From NCBI GenBank assembly GCA_023246005.1, contig JAHFJG010000009.1, positions 1 through 47,914 of the forward strand: a stretch of 47,914 nt of DNA, written 5' to 3'. Under the pieces are notes generated by a model that did no database searches, was not told where the DNA came from, and worked only from the letters and a program-made list of their open reading frames with translations. The translations under genes were made by a program, and so were the position numbers. This DNA comes from Candidatus Doudnabacteria bacterium. Its GTDB lineage: Bacteria > Patescibacteriota > Doudnabacteria > UBA920 > O2-02-FULL-48-8. Below are positions 13,882 through 21,560 of this stretch, piece after piece; within the stretch, counting starts at the first letter, position 1; every line of letters begins with the position of its first letter.

Positions 13882-15222
13882 ATGTCAGAACAAGGAAAAG
13901 TGAAGTGGTTTCAGAATGGCTACGGCAGGGTCTCCCGCCCAGACGGCAGTGAAGCGTTCCTGCCTCCGCGAACGTTCGCGAGAGGTGAGGATATCATCGG
14001 GGGCGATGAGTTGGAGTTTGACGTTGAACCTGATCCGGATCCCGCAAGGCCCGGAAAGTTTCTAGCAAAAAATGTGAAGATCATAAACAAGGTCTCACGC
14101 CCAACTCCTAGTCCCATCCCAATACCTGCACCTGCAGCGTCGCCGTTGGCTAAGGAAGAACCCGAGGCAAAAGTGTCGTGGAGATTTGATCCGCCAAAAG
14201 TGCAAGAAGGACTGATGCTGGTGCGAACCTTCATCGCTTTCAAATTCAACAACGACCCAGTGCCAGGAATCGACGTCTCGCTTTTCAAAGTCGACAGTCA
14301 AGCTGAGGAAACTCAAGTTCTAACCCCGACCAAGAAGGCGACGACGAACGAAGAAGGCGAAGTTTACTTCGCTCTGTATCTGGAACCTAGCATTGCTGCG
14401 TGCGATCTGTTTGCCAAAGTTGAAGGGAAGAAATATCCTTTCTTCTGGAGCAAGCCGATCACTGCGAGCGGTGCTGATGCTTCCAATGTTTACGACCTGG
14501 AACTCACCTCCAAACCGGTTAGGCCTGACGGCAAGTTCATGGTTCGCGCCATCACACGCAAAAATGGGGTCGCTCAATCTGATTCTTTTCACTTTTGTCC
14601 AACGTGGGAATGCAAAGTCACTCCCATTCTCGGACACATGGTGGAAATCACGGAAGTCTTTGTCAGAGGAGCTTACACGAGAGTAACTGGCCAACAGATC
14701 AATCTCAACACTCCGGACGGTCAGCTGGTAATTCAAGCTGACCAGACCGGACCTGCTGAAATGCGGATCCAATGGCCGGAGCCATGCCTGGAAATGCACA
14801 CCTCGAATGATGGCGTCGCTGAATTCCTGGTTGAATTCGAAGGGGACAACATGCCTATCGAAGGCCGATACCATGATAAGATTGTCAGCCTTAACCTGGA
14901 AAGGTCGATCGATGATGGCAAAAACTGGACCATTGAAGTACACAACCCGCCGCGCGACCTAGATCCAATCACGGGAATGTTTTTCATCAGCGTGATCACC
15001 CGGAAAGACGGCAAGCAAGCTGATTGCAAGTTCGTGACTATTTCTGAACCTGTCCCTGTTGAAATCAAACAGATGACAGCCGCAGGACCGGTTGCGGTTA
15101 TTGATCTTGCGTCAAAGAGTCCAGGAATTTACCAGCTCTATGTCGAATTCACTGGTCTCTATGCCAAGGTTACATTTCAACTCAACGACGGCACCGAAGC
15201 CGTCGTTCATCTGCGAAAATAG
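13882..15222 (+). CDS. Cold-shock-domain protein with Ig-like repeats (unrecognised family)
   Basis: 446 aa. Residues 1-70 form a divergent cold-shock (OB) domain: GKVKWFQNGYGRVSRPDG matches the family GKVKWF-KGYGFI pattern, with an RNP2-like AFLPPR segment. A Pro/Ala linker (73-92) follows, then beta-rich segments. Two of these share the motif FMVRAITRKNG / FFISVITRKDG (about 215 and 370), indicating an internal duplication of an Ig-like domain. No signal peptide or membrane segment, so it is probably cytosolic. I know no family with this architecture. It is the first gene of a four-gene plus-strand operon with higher GC than its surroundings and a strong ribosome site. Confidence 0.8.
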   Translation: MSEQGKVKWFQNGYGRVSRPDGSEAFLPPRTFARGEDIIGGDELEFDVEPDPDPARPGKFLAKNVKIINKVSRPTPSPIPIPAPAASPLAKEEPEAKVSWRFDPPKVQEGLMLVRTFIAFKFNNDPVPGIDVSLFKVDSQAEETQVLTPTKKATTNEEGEVYFALYLEPSIAACDLFAKVEGKKYPFFWSKPITASGADASNVYDLELTSKPVRPDGKFMVRAITRKNGVAQSDSFHFCPTWECKVTPILGHMVEITEVFVRGAYTRVTGQQINLNTPDGQLVIQADQTGPAEMRIQWPEPCLEMHTSNDGVAEFLVEFEGDNMPIEGRYHDKIVSLNLERSIDDGKNWTIEVHNPPRDLDPITGMFFISVITRKDGKQADCKFVTISEPVPVEIKQMTAAGPVAVIDLASKSPGIYQLYVEFTGLYAKVTFQLNDGTEAVVHLRK

Positions 15223-15230
15223 AGGACATC

Positions 15231-16022
15231 ATGGATGCTTCCACCGAAGGAATAAGGACAATCAAACACTTCATATGGCACACGTTTGAGGAATTGCTGG
15301 AGTTCTTCACAGGGGTGACCATCGGAGCCGTCGGTCATTACTTCGTTAGTGATACCGGCGCCGACGGCAAGAAAAAATTCAGCATCAACCTAAGGAACTT
15401 CCGCCTCGACGCGCCGCACTTTGCCAAAACCGTGGAAGATGTGGCGGAGTTCAATGCGCTCTGTCTCAAACTCCAACCGGGGCAGATGAAACAGCTCGAA
15501 CCATGGATGGTAATCCTCGGCAATCATCAGCGTTCGCATATCGAGATCAATATCGCTGAAATGACTCGCCGACAGAATCTGTCGCCTGACGCAACCACGA
15601 ACAATACTCTGGCTCGACAAGAAGCCTTCACAGCACTGGAGCAATTGGCTAGAGTGGATGCTGCTACTGATCCGGCGAATCCGAATCAGCCTCATCCGGA
15701 TCCAGTGGAACGTTGGAGGGCCAGAAATGCTCACGCCGTGGCGTTCAAACTCATGAGAGCAAACGAGAACGACTACCCCGGCGCCCGCTGGCCAGCAGAA
15801 ATTGGACAAGTCTTGCACGAATTCTTAGTGGAGTTCCAAGCGGCGAAGATGACCTGGGATCAGTGGATGACGCAGCTGACTTCCACAATCGATGCGGATA
15901 CCAACCGTCTCGAACAGGCTCGCATCGCTCGCGAACAAGTTCGCGCGCAAGGTGGATTGCGCGGGGCATGGAACCGGTTCAATCAATCACGACGCCGCCT
16001 GTCGGCTTTTCCGTGGGAGTAG
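15231..16022 (+). CDS. Unrecognised soluble protein of the GC-rich operon
   Basis: 263 aa. It starts 8 bp after the preceding stop, with AGAGGA as ribosome site. The N-terminal 40 residues include a hydrophobic stretch (FFTGVTIGAVGHYFV) that could be a weak membrane contact; the rest is polar and helical with many Arg, Gln and Glu (for example MTRRQNLSPDATTNNTLARQ) and a basic C-terminus. No known motif. Codon use is GC-rich like its neighbours. A 358-aa frame overlapping it on the same strand (15713-16789) lacks a ribosome site and is rejected. Confidence 0.72.
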   Translation: MDASTEGIRTIKHFIWHTFEELLEFFTGVTIGAVGHYFVSDTGADGKKKFSINLRNFRLDAPHFAKTVEDVAEFNALCLKLQPGQMKQLEPWMVILGNHQRSHIEINIAEMTRRQNLSPDATTNNTLARQEAFTALEQLARVDAATDPANPNQPHPDPVERWRARNAHAVAFKLMRANENDYPGARWPAEIGQVLHEFLVEFQAAKMTWDQWMTQLTSTIDADTNRLEQARIAREQVRAQGGLRGAWNRFNQSRRRLSAFPWE

Positions 16023-16052
16023 GTTTAAGCCTACTTCCACAGAGGTACAATC

Positions 16053-16901
16053 ATGGAAGAAACACTCGGAACAGCACGTTCTGCCACGGCTTGGGGTATG
16101 CAAGCTGGTCGCAATGCCCTGGAAGAGACTCGCAATGGTCTCTACGACGTGATCGTACCAATCTACATTCTCGGGCTAGTCCTGCCGATTCCCATCGGCT
16201 GGATCGGCGACTTCATCGGTTGGCTGATTTTGCTCGTACCGACCGTCGTCCGACGAGCCAACATTGCACAGGGTTCCTGGTATGGCGATGCACTGGGATG
16301 GGTTCTTGCCCATATGGAAAATCTAGCAGGATTTTTCTACCACTTGGGGCATATTCCCGCCGCACTCGCGTTCGTTCTCGTCGGTTACTATTATTGGCAG
16401 ATTGTCGGTCGCGGCGTGATTGCGGAAGGAGCCGTGCACGCACTGCCAAATTGGCTACAAAACATCGTAGCCAAATGGAGTGTGCTAGCCGGGGTTCTCG
16501 GCCGAGATTTCCGCATCATGGCAAGCATTGGCATGTGGGGATCGGTTCTGCTCTGGGTACCGCTCGAATTCCCAGTGTGGCGACACGTCTACCACTACTC
16601 CGGAGCACTGGCCTTGACCATGGCTCTGACGTACGTGGTGGCGACGAGCAAGCACTTCGACACGTTCTGGCGAAAATTCTACGGCGGAAATTTGGTCTGG
16701 ATCGCAGCCAGACACGCTCTGGGACTTATGGGGTACGAGCTCGTCTCCCTATGGGCATACGTAAGCTCGACTTCGTTCGACTTCAGTGACCTCGACTCGT
16801 TCGAGATCATGCTTCTCTTTGTGGGACTGGCGCTGGTAGTTGCAATTGTGCTTCCAGCGTTGAGCAAATCAACATCAACGTCAACATCACCAAGCCACTA
16901 A
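16053..16901 (+). CDS. Multi-pass membrane protein of the GC-rich operon
   Basis: 282 aa with about five or six hydrophobic segments (near 30-65, 90-125, 165-180, 190-210, 222-238, 252-275). An extra-membrane hydrophilic N-terminus (METTLG-like, 25 aa) and a Ser/Thr-rich C-terminus (KSTSTSTSPSH) flank them. Aromatic and Pro residues punctuate the helices; no catalytic motif or transporter signature is recognisable. The start has AGAGGT 8 nt upstream. It lies between a soluble and an exported protein, so it may anchor a complex (inference). Confidence 0.78.
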   Translation: MEETLGTARSATAWGMQAGRNALEETRNGLYDVIVPIYILGLVLPIPIGWIGDFIGWLILLVPTVVRRANIAQGSWYGDALGWVLAHMENLAGFFYHLGHIPAALAFVLVGYYYWQIVGRGVIAEGAVHALPNWLQNIVAKWSVLAGVLGRDFRIMASIGMWGSVLLWVPLEFPVWRHVYHYSGALALTMALTYVVATSKHFDTFWRKFYGGNLVWIAARHALGLMGYELVSLWAYVSSTSFDFSDLDSFEIMLLFVGLALVVAIVLPALSKSTSTSTSPSH

Positions 16902-16914
16902 CAGGAGACCAAAA

Positions 16915-17772
16915 ATGCGAAAAACGATCATTCTATTAGTGGTCCTGGTCTGCGCTGGGTATGCAATTCGCACTTGGCACGTTGGCAATCGTGCGAGTTA
17001 CTATCGAGAGGAAGCGAAAGTCGACCACAAGATCGGGCAGATGCATGTTGGCAATACCGCCAAGCTCGAAGACGAGACGAATCCAAAACTCATGAAGCAA
17101 TGGGTCAAAGACGTCGACGTCGCGAGCTTCACGGGGGCAATCCTGCCATCGGCAACCAGGTCTGCCGGCTTGGACAATGCCAAGGATGCCTGGCTGTCTA
17201 GAGCGCAGCGCAAAATTCCGTTGAGGCGCGATCCGTACGTCACTGGCGCTCAGAACGCCTGGAAAACGTTCTTTCCGGCGCACGAAGACATCCTCGTAAC
17301 AGTCGGGAAAGATGATCAGATCTGTAATGGGGAACGGATCAACGAATGCTACCATGCTGATGGGCCATACACAGGTTTCAAGCCCAGCATCATGGATGAG
17401 AAAAAAACGGTGATGCAGGATCCGGATCCCAAGCATGGCGGCAACCCATCATCACCGCCGGGAAACTATCGGGCTCTGATAGCCCGAATCAGCCAACGAG
17501 GCGGACACACCGCGATTGTCGAAACGGGTTTCCAATTCGCAATTTGCGGTGCAAGCGCTGGGGCTGGCGACACAGAACTCTGGACAAATGGGGCCACTAT
17601 AATTGGCCCATCGCACAATGTCCAGGATTTCTGGGGCGGTAGCGGCGGCTACAGCTTCGAAGCAAAACCTGATCGGTTGGCAATGACGGCATGCTTGCTT
17701 CGACCAGGCCAGCCGATCGTGCCACTCGATTCGCTGGCAACGCTGTCAACAATGGCAGCAAACAATCAATAG
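16915..17772 (+). CDS. Exported or membrane-tethered protein of the GC-rich operon
   Basis: 285 aa with an N-terminal signal or anchor segment (MRKTIILLVVLVCAGYAI), AGGAGA ribosome site, and no lipobox. The C-terminal half reads GNYRALIARIS...FAICGASAGAGDTELWTNG and then GGSGGYSFEA. This pattern of a Gly-rich beta sandwich weakly resembles PA-IL/LecA-like carbohydrate-binding domains; I treat that only as a hint. Four to five Cys residues (CNGERINECYH, ICGAS, ACLL) suggest disulfides outside the membrane. It is the last gene before the operon terminator. Confidence 0.75.
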   Translation: MRKTIILLVVLVCAGYAIRTWHVGNRASYYREEAKVDHKIGQMHVGNTAKLEDETNPKLMKQWVKDVDVASFTGAILPSATRSAGLDNAKDAWLSRAQRKIPLRRDPYVTGAQNAWKTFFPAHEDILVTVGKDDQICNGERINECYHADGPYTGFKPSIMDEKKTVMQDPDPKHGGNPSSPPGNYRALIARISQRGGHTAIVETGFQFAICGASAGAGDTELWTNGATIIGPSHNVQDFWGGSGGYSFEAKPDRLAMTACLLRPGQPIVPLDSLATLSTMAANNQ

Positions 17773-17817
17773 GAGGGTATTGGAAAAACCGATTCAGGCT
17801 ATACGCCTAATCACATA

Positions 17818-17860
17818 CGGGTGTGCGAAGCTACCAAGCTTCCGCACCCGTTTTCTTTTT
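17818..17860 (+). terminator. Strong terminator of the GC-rich operon
   Basis: CGGGTGTGCGAAGCT pairs with AGCTTCCGCACCCG and is followed by TTTTCTTTTT. Confidence 0.88.
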
Positions 17861-17861
17861 A

Positions 17862-18009
17862 CCCAGTATATCAACTTCGATAATGGTTTTTGAATTTGCT
17901 TTTGCCAAAAGTAGTAGTTATTAATTTTTATTTAACCCTAATCTATAGTTTTAAAATTTAACTAATCAAAAACCATTAAGGGCAAAAGCATCGAAGTTGT
18001 ATTACTGGG
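17862..18009. mobile_element. R1 miniature inverted-repeat element, copy a (148 bp)
   Basis: The left end is CCCAGTATATCAACTTCGAT; the right end, reversed, is CCCAGTAATACAACTTCGAT. The interior is AT-rich and partly palindromic (AATGGTTTTTGA and GCTTTTGCC on both sides) with no ORF. Flanks TTTA and TTTG are one base short of a 4-bp target duplication. It lies between a terminator and a toxin gene. Confidence 0.8.
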
Positions 18010-18014
18010 TTTGC

Positions 18015-18365
18015 CTAAAAAATTATTGGTTTTCTATCAATAAAAATTGATTGTATAAATCTTTTTTTCAACTCTTGATCATCAGACCAAGTCACAATAA
18101 TCAGTCTGTTCCCAACATAAAAATAAAGTTCTTGCCATGACAATTTAGATTTTCTACCAAGCACTTTCTTCGATGATAATCTCGTTTCTATTTCCTGCAA
18201 GATAGTTAAATATAATTTTTCGGCACTGGCCTTATAATTTTGGATAATCAATGCCTCACTCCATACACCGCTGTCTTGGTATAATTCAAAAAAAGCCTCC
18301 TCATAATGGCGGATAAATCGCTGCAACTCAACCAAAGCCTGCTCGCTAAATTGCAAATCTATCAT
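18015..18365 (-). CDS. RelE/ParE-superfamily toxin
   Basis: 116 aa from an ATG at 18365 (a longer frame to 18473 would read over the antitoxin). The pattern FSEQALVELQRFIRHYEEAFFEL...YVGNRLIIVTWSDD is typical of the small alpha-beta RelE/ParE toxin fold, which cleaves mRNA or blocks gyrase in characterised relatives. It overlaps the upstream small gene by 20 bp, the usual order antitoxin then toxin. Which target it hits cannot be read from sequence. Confidence 0.7.
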   Translation of the reverse strand: MIDLQFSEQALVELQRFIRHYEEAFFELYQDSGVWSEALIIQNYKASAEKLYLTILQEIETRLSSKKVLGRKSKLSWQELYFYVGNRLIIVTWSDDQELKKRFIQSIFIDRKPIIF

Positions 18366-18507
18366 GCTTCTGGGTTTTGAGCGGGACCTGTTTTTTCCAT
18401 TGAGACCGTAGGCGTGCGCGCAATCGCTGGGCTGAAAGTTCCAAGTACGTTTCCATTTCTGCTTTAATCTCATCTAAGGAATAGGTTGTTGTATTATTCT
18501 TCTTCAT
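18346..18507 (-). CDS. Small basic antitoxin partner
   Basis: 53 aa from ATG at 18507: MKKNNTTTYSLDEIKAEMETYLE and an Arg/Lys-rich end. The N-terminal helix pattern suits a short antitoxin, and its end overlaps the toxin start by 20 bp. No clear DNA-binding fold is visible. The call rests on arrangement more than on sequence. Confidence 0.55.
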   Translation of the reverse strand: MKKNNTTTYSLDEIKAEMETYLELSAQRLRARLRSQWKKQVPLKTQKHDRFAI

Positions 18508-18537
18508 ATAAATCAAGTATATCAAGACCAAAAACCA

Positions 18538-18566
18538 TTGACAAGATGGCTTTTTTGTGCTAATAT
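18538..18566 (+). promoter_or_regulatory. Consensus promoter of the STN-domain gene
   Basis: TTGACA (18538-18543), 17-bp spacer, TAATAT (18561-18566). A GTAGGAGGG ribosome site follows at about 18625-18632 before the ATG at 18640. Confidence 0.85.
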
Positions 18567-18639
18567 TGAGTGTTCTTTTTACAACGGCTCACTGTCTCAT
18601 TTCCGGCTCACAAAGCCGTGCCTGTAGGAGGGCACAACA

Positions 18640-19593
18640 ATGAAGCGTTTACTTTTCGCCGCACTGCTTGTGGTTCTCGTTTCGTCGTTCGCGTGGGCAC
18701 AAGACGGTCAAATCAGCCTGTCATTCGCCGACACGCCGGTCTACCAGATCGTCAACGCGATCGCCGCGGGCCAAGGCTACAAGCTCAAGCCTGCCGACAA
18801 CCTGCCTGGTGAGAAGGTCAGCATCAATATAGCTGACCAGACCATGGCGCAGGCACTAACGCAGTTGCTTAACCCGCGCGGTTTCGGCTTCCTGATCAAC
18901 TCCACTGATCACGTGATCGTGGTGTACAAGCAAGAAGGCGTGCCTAACGTTGCTAGTAGTATTGCGACTCCTTCACAACAGCCACGCACCGCAATTCAGG
19001 GCGCTCCTTGGGATTTGAGCGTAGCAGGATCATCATATGCGGCTGGAGTTCGAGGGTTCGATGCTCGGGCTTATGCCAGAGAGGCCATGGTAGCCGGAAC
19101 TTACTTGGAAGACCGAGCCTACCTTGAACAACGTCGATTTTCCGGCAGTGACTTGGCGTACTCTCCGGCGAGCTACGGTAGTTCTGGTTTCGGGCGGGTA
19201 TACGGCGGGTACTATGGTGGTAGCTATGGCTACGTCGATCCAGTGTATGGCGCGAGATTTCGAGGCGCGGCAACCACAGGATACATGAAGATCAACGCCA
19301 ACAAAGACACCCATTTTGCAAAGTACCTCCACGTACTACGCAAGGAGGGAAACAATTGGGTGTATGTGGGTGGGGGCGGCAAGTCGTTCCGCAGTTTCCA
19401 TGATCCGATGGAACTGCCAGTCGGACATCAGACCCTGCGATTCGAGCTACGGCGCGATGGCAAAACCCGCTACCTCACGGAGGAGTTTGATATCATGTCC
19501 AAATTCGACCGCCAACATGCGCTACAATACACGGTCGATGAAGATATGTTCAACTCCTTTGCAGATACAGAGGAGATTAAGCGCGAACAGTAA
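18640..19593 (+). CDS. Exported protein with secretin/TonB short N-terminal-like domain
   Basis: 317 aa. The signal peptide MKRLLFAALLVVLVSSFAWA is probably cut after AWA. Residues about 23-90 (LSFADTPVYQIVNAIAAGQGY...MAQALTQLLNPRGFGFLIN) match the STN domain found in secretins and TonB-dependent receptors. A Tyr/Gly-rich linker (about 165-215, GSSGFGRVYGGYYGGSYGY) leads to a C-terminal beta domain (about 218-300) resembling PEGA-type repeats (KINANKDTHF...ELPVGHQTLRFELRRDGK). There is no secretin pore or TonB barrel. It stands alone between its own promoter and terminator, in GC-rich codons unlike its neighbours. Confidence 0.75.
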   Translation: MKRLLFAALLVVLVSSFAWAQDGQISLSFADTPVYQIVNAIAAGQGYKLKPADNLPGEKVSINIADQTMAQALTQLLNPRGFGFLINSTDHVIVVYKQEGVPNVASSIATPSQQPRTAIQGAPWDLSVAGSSYAAGVRGFDARAYAREAMVAGTYLEDRAYLEQRRFSGSDLAYSPASYGSSGFGRVYGGYYGGSYGYVDPVYGARFRGAATTGYMKINANKDTHFAKYLHVLRKEGNNWVYVGGGGKSFRSFHDPMELPVGHQTLRFELRRDGKTRYLTEEFDIMSKFDRQHALQYTVDEDMFNSFADTEEIKREQ

Positions 19594-19619
19594 TAGAATA
19601 CCGACGCTTCAAAAACAAA

Positions 19620-19661
19620 ACGGCTGGTCCCTTTCATGGGATCAGCCGTCTTATTATTTTT
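19620..19661. terminator. Bidirectional terminator
   Basis: ACGGCTGGTCC...GGATCAGCCGT stem with T-rich tracts on both sides; ends the STN gene and the convergent pilin operon. Confidence 0.85.
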
Positions 19662-19664
19662 GAT

Positions 19665-20036
19665 CTATGCTCGGCCGAACAGGGCGTTAGAAATTACAGC
19701 AACAATGACGTATGACAAAATAACTACAACCAAACCAATAATGGCGTTTTGTATCGCTTTCTTTCCGGCTTCGGCCTGTTCTTCATTCCCCGCGGAGGTA
19801 ATATAACGGAAGCCACCATAAATAAGAAAGCCAACTGTGATAATACCTACCACTACAAGAAAAACATCGATATAGTACAAAACTACGTTGGTAAACGTAT
19901 CAGTTTCTTGTCCTGGCAGCCCAGCTGGTTTGGGTAAATCAAGAGCTGCGAATGCAGGTATCGCTAATAATGACCCAATTAGGAATGAACCTAATAGCAG
20001 TATTTTTCTTATCTGCCGCTTCATGAAATTGATCAT
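19665..20036 (-). CDS. T4SS pilin-like protein 1
   Basis: 123 aa. A signal-like N-terminus (to AFA) is followed by two membrane segments separated by the family loop GGFRYITSAGNEEQAEAGKK, then NAIIGLVVVILSYVIVAVIS. This is the VirB2/TrbC-like 'T4SS pilin' pattern common in Patescibacteria, whose function is unproven. It begins 1 bp after the preceding pilin gene stop, so it is cotranscribed. Confidence 0.85.
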   Translation of the reverse strand: MINFMKRQIRKILLLGSFLIGSLLAIPAFAALDLPKPAGLPGQETDTFTNVVLYYIDVFLVVVGIITVGFLIYGGFRYITSAGNEEQAEAGKKAIQNAIIGLVVVILSYVIVAVISNALFGRA

Positions 20037-20037
20037 G

Positions 20038-20442
20038 TTATACCTGGTTGGAAACCAAAGCGTTGGAGATGACGCGCACGATCACGAACGACAGAATGAT
20101 TACCACGATACCAATAATGGCATTCGTAATAATTTTCTTAGCTTGTTCCGCAGTCTCTTCATTGCCGGCGGAAGTGATATAGCGGAAGCCGCCGATGATC
20201 AGGAACAAGACTGCAATCAAGCCGGCAACGGCTAAAGCAATGTTAATTATCTTAATAACGAACCCTGACACTGAAGTATCGTTTGGCAAGCCAGATCCAG
20301 CACCGCTTGGTGTTTGAAATTGAGCAAAAGCAAACGGAGCTAGAGCTAAAACACCAGTTAGCACTAAAACCGAAATTTGAGTTGCTTTTGCAATTGAACT
20401 TTGTTTTCCGCCAAAGGCGGACATATTCACTATTTGTTTCAT
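20038..20442 (-). CDS. T4SS pilin-like protein 2
   Basis: 134 aa. It has a longer N-terminus (MKQIVNMSAFGGKQSSIAKA) before the hydrophobic signal segment, a Ser/Gly/Pro mature start, then GGFRYITSAGNEETAEQAKK between two membrane helices. Closest in the array to protein 1. A terminator-like hairpin lies upstream (20525-20541), so proteins 2 and 1 may form a separate transcript. Confidence 0.85.
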   Translation of the reverse strand: MKQIVNMSAFGGKQSSIAKATQISVLVLTGVLALAPFAFAQFQTPSGAGSGLPNDTSVSGFVIKIINIALAVAGLIAVLFLIIGGFRYITSAGNEETAEQAKKIITNAIIGIVVIILSFVIVRVISNALVSNQV

Positions 20443-20524
20443 ATACTTAATTCTTCATTAATTTTTGATATTGTTATTATACTACGATATTTATCATTAC
20501 GCAAAAACCTAATTTTCGACCTTT

Positions 20525-20541
20525 AACCCGTCTGACGGGTT
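20525..20541 (-). terminator. Short hairpin between pilin genes
   Basis: AACCCGTCTGACGGGTT with AT-rich flanks after the third pilin gene; weak T-tract on the minus strand. Confidence 0.45.
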
Positions 20542-20548
20542 TTAAATA

Positions 20549-20905
20549 TTAAATACTCCCATTTAAAGCATTAATAATTACGGCAACTATGATATAAGAC
20601 AAGATGACAATAACTAAGCCTATTATAGCATTAGTCAAGGTTTTCTTGCCAGCTTCGGCCTGTTCTTCGTTTCCATGAGAGGTAATGAATTGAAAACCGC
20701 CAATGATGATAAAAAGTATAGAGATTATGCCAACAATAGGCAGTAATATTTTTTCAATTACAAAAAGGATAATACCCTTAAAACTATTGTCGCCGATGTT
20801 AACAAAGTAATCCGTATTCGGGTTATTAATTTTAACAGCAAAAACTGGCCCAGCGACTATGAGCAACAAAATTATTAAATTAATTATAATTAGTGCTTTT
20901 TTCAT
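20549..20905 (-). CDS. T4SS pilin-like protein 3
   Basis: 118 aa from ATG at 20905, chosen because AGAGGA lies just upstream and because the longer frame to 20953 would overlap the previous gene. Signal segment IIINLIILLLIVAGPVFA, then loop GGFQFITSHGNEEQAEAGKK and a closing helix. Same family as its neighbours. Confidence 0.85.
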   Translation of the reverse strand: MKKALIIINLIILLLIVAGPVFAVKINNPNTDYFVNIGDNSFKGIILFVIEKILLPIVGIISILFIIIGGFQFITSHGNEEQAEAGKKTLTNAIIGLVIVILSYIIVAVIINALNGSI

Positions 20906-20915
20906 ATTTATCCTC

Positions 20916-21560
20916 TTACACTTGTGCTCCAAATAATTTAGCGGTGGCAACAACTATGACATAAGCTAACAATGCTACCACTAATCCTATTATAGCCCAT
21001 TGCAAACTCTGCTTCGCTTGAGTTACTTGCTCCTCATTGCCTTGCGCGGTTATGTAACGAAAGCCAGCAATAATAATCATCAAAATCGCCAGCAAGCCCG
21101 CAACTTCCAAAAATCCCGTTATCATTTTTGTCAGTAAATCACCGAAGGTGTTGCTGGTCAAGGGGTTTTGGACTGGATTTGTTCCCTCTGGTATATCTTT
21201 TGTTCCGATATAATTGCCAATAGCGGAAATTATAACATAAGCAAATAAACTTAAAACAAAACCTGATAAAGTCCATTGCAGCGCAGCTTTAGATTTCGTG
21301 ATCTCTTCTTCGTTGCCCCCTGATGCGATCATTCTGAAACCAGAAAATACGACCATGATTATTACAGTCAATCCCATTAACAAACCAAAAGTTTTCGCGA
21401 GATAAGTCAGAGCCATTTGAAGAGTGTCAATGCCGGCTGCCGCTGGATTACAAAGCGCGACCTGATTTCCAGCCGAGTCGCTGCAACTCTGCAAATTTGC
21501 CATTGAAAAATTGGGGATCAATAAAGCACTCAAAAAAATAATGAATAACAAGCGCTTCAT
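20916..21560 (-). CDS. Double T4SS pilin-like protein
   Basis: 214 aa with two copies of the pilin unit in tandem: GFRMIASGGNEEEITKSKAA (first) and GFRYITAQGNEEQVTQAKQS (second), each followed by a closing helix. The two units are joined by a Pro/Asn-rich linker (about 105-125). A signal-like N-terminus ends at NFSMA. Such a fusion would fix a 1:1 pairing of subunits in one chain. Its start overlaps the upstream gene by 4 bp. Confidence 0.83.
   Translation of the reverse strand: MKRLLFIIFLSALLIPNFSMANLQSCSDSAGNQVALCNPAAAGIDTLQMALTYLAKTFGLLMGLTVIIMVVFSGFRMIASGGNEEEITKSKAALQWTLSGFVLSLFAYVIISAIGNYIGTKDIPEGTNPVQNPLTSNTFGDLLTKMITGFLEVAGLLAILMIIIAGFRYITAQGNEEQVTQAKQSLQWAIIGLVVALLAYVIVVATAKLFGAQV

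Noticed and set aside
15713-16789. 358-aa plus-strand frame overlapping two genes of the GC-rich operon
   Set aside because: Very Arg/Ser-rich, no ribosome site, overlaps genes with good ribosome sites; a typical shadow frame of GC-rich DNA.
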